From assembly GCA_022844105.1 (NCBI GenBank), contig JALHMJ010000003.1, forward strand, positions 209,046 through 264,209: a stretch of 55,164 nt of DNA, given 5' to 3'. Numbering within the stretch: the stretch's first letter is position 1; every line of letters starts with the position of its first letter. The notes below the pieces were generated by a model that worked only from the letters and a program-made list of their open reading frames with translations, had not been told where the DNA came from and ran no database searches. Both the position numbers and the translations under genes were made by a program. This stretch comes from Hyphomicrobium sp. GTDB lineage: Bacteria > Pseudomonadota > Alphaproteobacteria > Rhizobiales > Hyphomicrobiaceae. Positions 54,989-55,164 of this stretch are shown here, piece by piece.

Positions 54989-55034
54989 GGTTCCGGTTCC
55001 GGTTCCGGTTCCGGTTCCGGTTCCGGTTCCGGTT
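54989..55034. repeat. GGTTCC hexanucleotide tandem array
   Basis: Seven tandem GGTTCC units followed by a partial GGTT, abutting the second palindrome on the left and 74 bases before the pgeF start. Short-unit arrays like this can change copy number by slippage. The reverse strand reads as a Gly-Thr repeat frame, which is an artefact of the array. Confidence 0.97.
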
Positions 55035-55108
55035 GACCCCGTGTCCCCCGTCTCCCGTTTTCCGCGCCCGGAGTTGCCGACGGCATCGCACGCGGCTATC
55101 ACCACGAC

Positions 55109-55164
55109 ATGCCCAACCCGATCCTCAGCGCATCTCTCGACCTCCCCGGCATCCGGCACGGTTT
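55109..55164 (+). CDS. pgeF: Peptidoglycan editing factor PgeF (YfiH), 5' end only
   Basis: The first 18 codons are visible before the window ends: MPNPILSASLDLPGIRHG, and then two bases of the next codon. The LPGIRHGF start is typical of the PgeF/YfiH (laccase-domain) family, which hydrolyses misplaced peptidoglycan peptides in the cytoplasm, and the gene often follows a MidA-type methyltransferase gene. No strong ribosome binding site is seen before the ATG. The REP and GGTTCC repeats just upstream occupy its likely promoter or leader. Confidence 0.75.
   Translation, partial: MPNPILSASLDLPGIRHG

Noticed and set aside
54836-55159. Minus-strand frame with a run of Gly-Thr repeats
   Set aside because: The repeat is just the reverse reading of the GGTTCC array, and the frame runs antisense over the start of pgeF.

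Overview
The window reads as chromosomal DNA of a GC-rich alphaproteobacterium, most likely order Hyphomicrobiales (Hyphomicrobium-like); the genus is inference. The clues are alphaproteobacterial marker families: a NadQ-type Nudix regulator above nadABC, the RcdA/DUF1465 protease adaptor beside a DUF1192 protein and rpmE, a TIGR02301 protein, and a GtrA/FAD-enzyme/GT-C surface-glycan group. Genes are dense, use both strands, and often overlap by 4 bases (ATGA), so most can be grouped into short operons. No phage, plasmid, CRISPR array, rRNA or tRNA gene was found. The only repeat DNA is at the two ends of the window.

Layout. 1-4.6 kb: a 15-bp tandem array that may be the tail of a proline-rich protein, three proteins of unknown function, a secreted RNase T2 and an M20 dipeptidase. 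4.9-12.9 kb: pyruvate phosphate dikinase, then the complete aspartate-to-NAD route nadA-nadB-nadC under two matching operators, with the NadQ regulator just upstream. 13-20.5 kb: HD hydrolase, 3-methyladenine glycosylase (tag), YgfZ, a dihydroorotase-like enzyme, an L,D-transpeptidase, a LysE exporter, small conserved proteins and an HMCES/YedK protein. 20.7-25.7 kb: a Clp-N/coiled-coil protein, a formyltransferase, and an FAD oxidase coupled to a Sua5-type tRNA-modification enzyme. 25.8-30.7 kb: an acyl-CoA dehydrogenase, enoyl-CoA hydratase, unknown membrane protein and SDR operon.

30.8-39.2 kb: a histone-deacetylase-like enzyme, xseB, a secreted protein with a VHL beta-like domain, dxs (isoprenoid precursor synthesis), DoxX, two RNA methyltransferases, a sirtuin and an ATP-pyrophosphatase. 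39.1-43.2 kb: membrane and surface-glycan genes. 43.2-49.4 kb: chorismate synthase, a quinone oxidoreductase, the DUF1192-sRNA-rcdA-rpmE block and an ABC exporter. 49.4-55.2 kb: a MotA/TolQ-like plus OmpA-like membrane pair, galU and galE (UDP-glucose and UDP-galactose supply), a MidA-type methyltransferase whose stop codon lies inside a REP-like palindrome cluster, a hexanucleotide array, and the first codons of pgeF.

The most interesting items are the secreted VHL-like domain that keeps the residues corresponding to the hydroxyproline pocket of human VHL, the two-operator NadQ switch, a candidate suhB/mmgR-like small RNA, the Clp-N domain fused to a coiled coil without an ATPase, a dihydroorotase lacking one metal-binding His, and the REP cluster that ends a coding sequence. 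Most of the window is housekeeping; I see no defence island or biosynthetic gene cluster.
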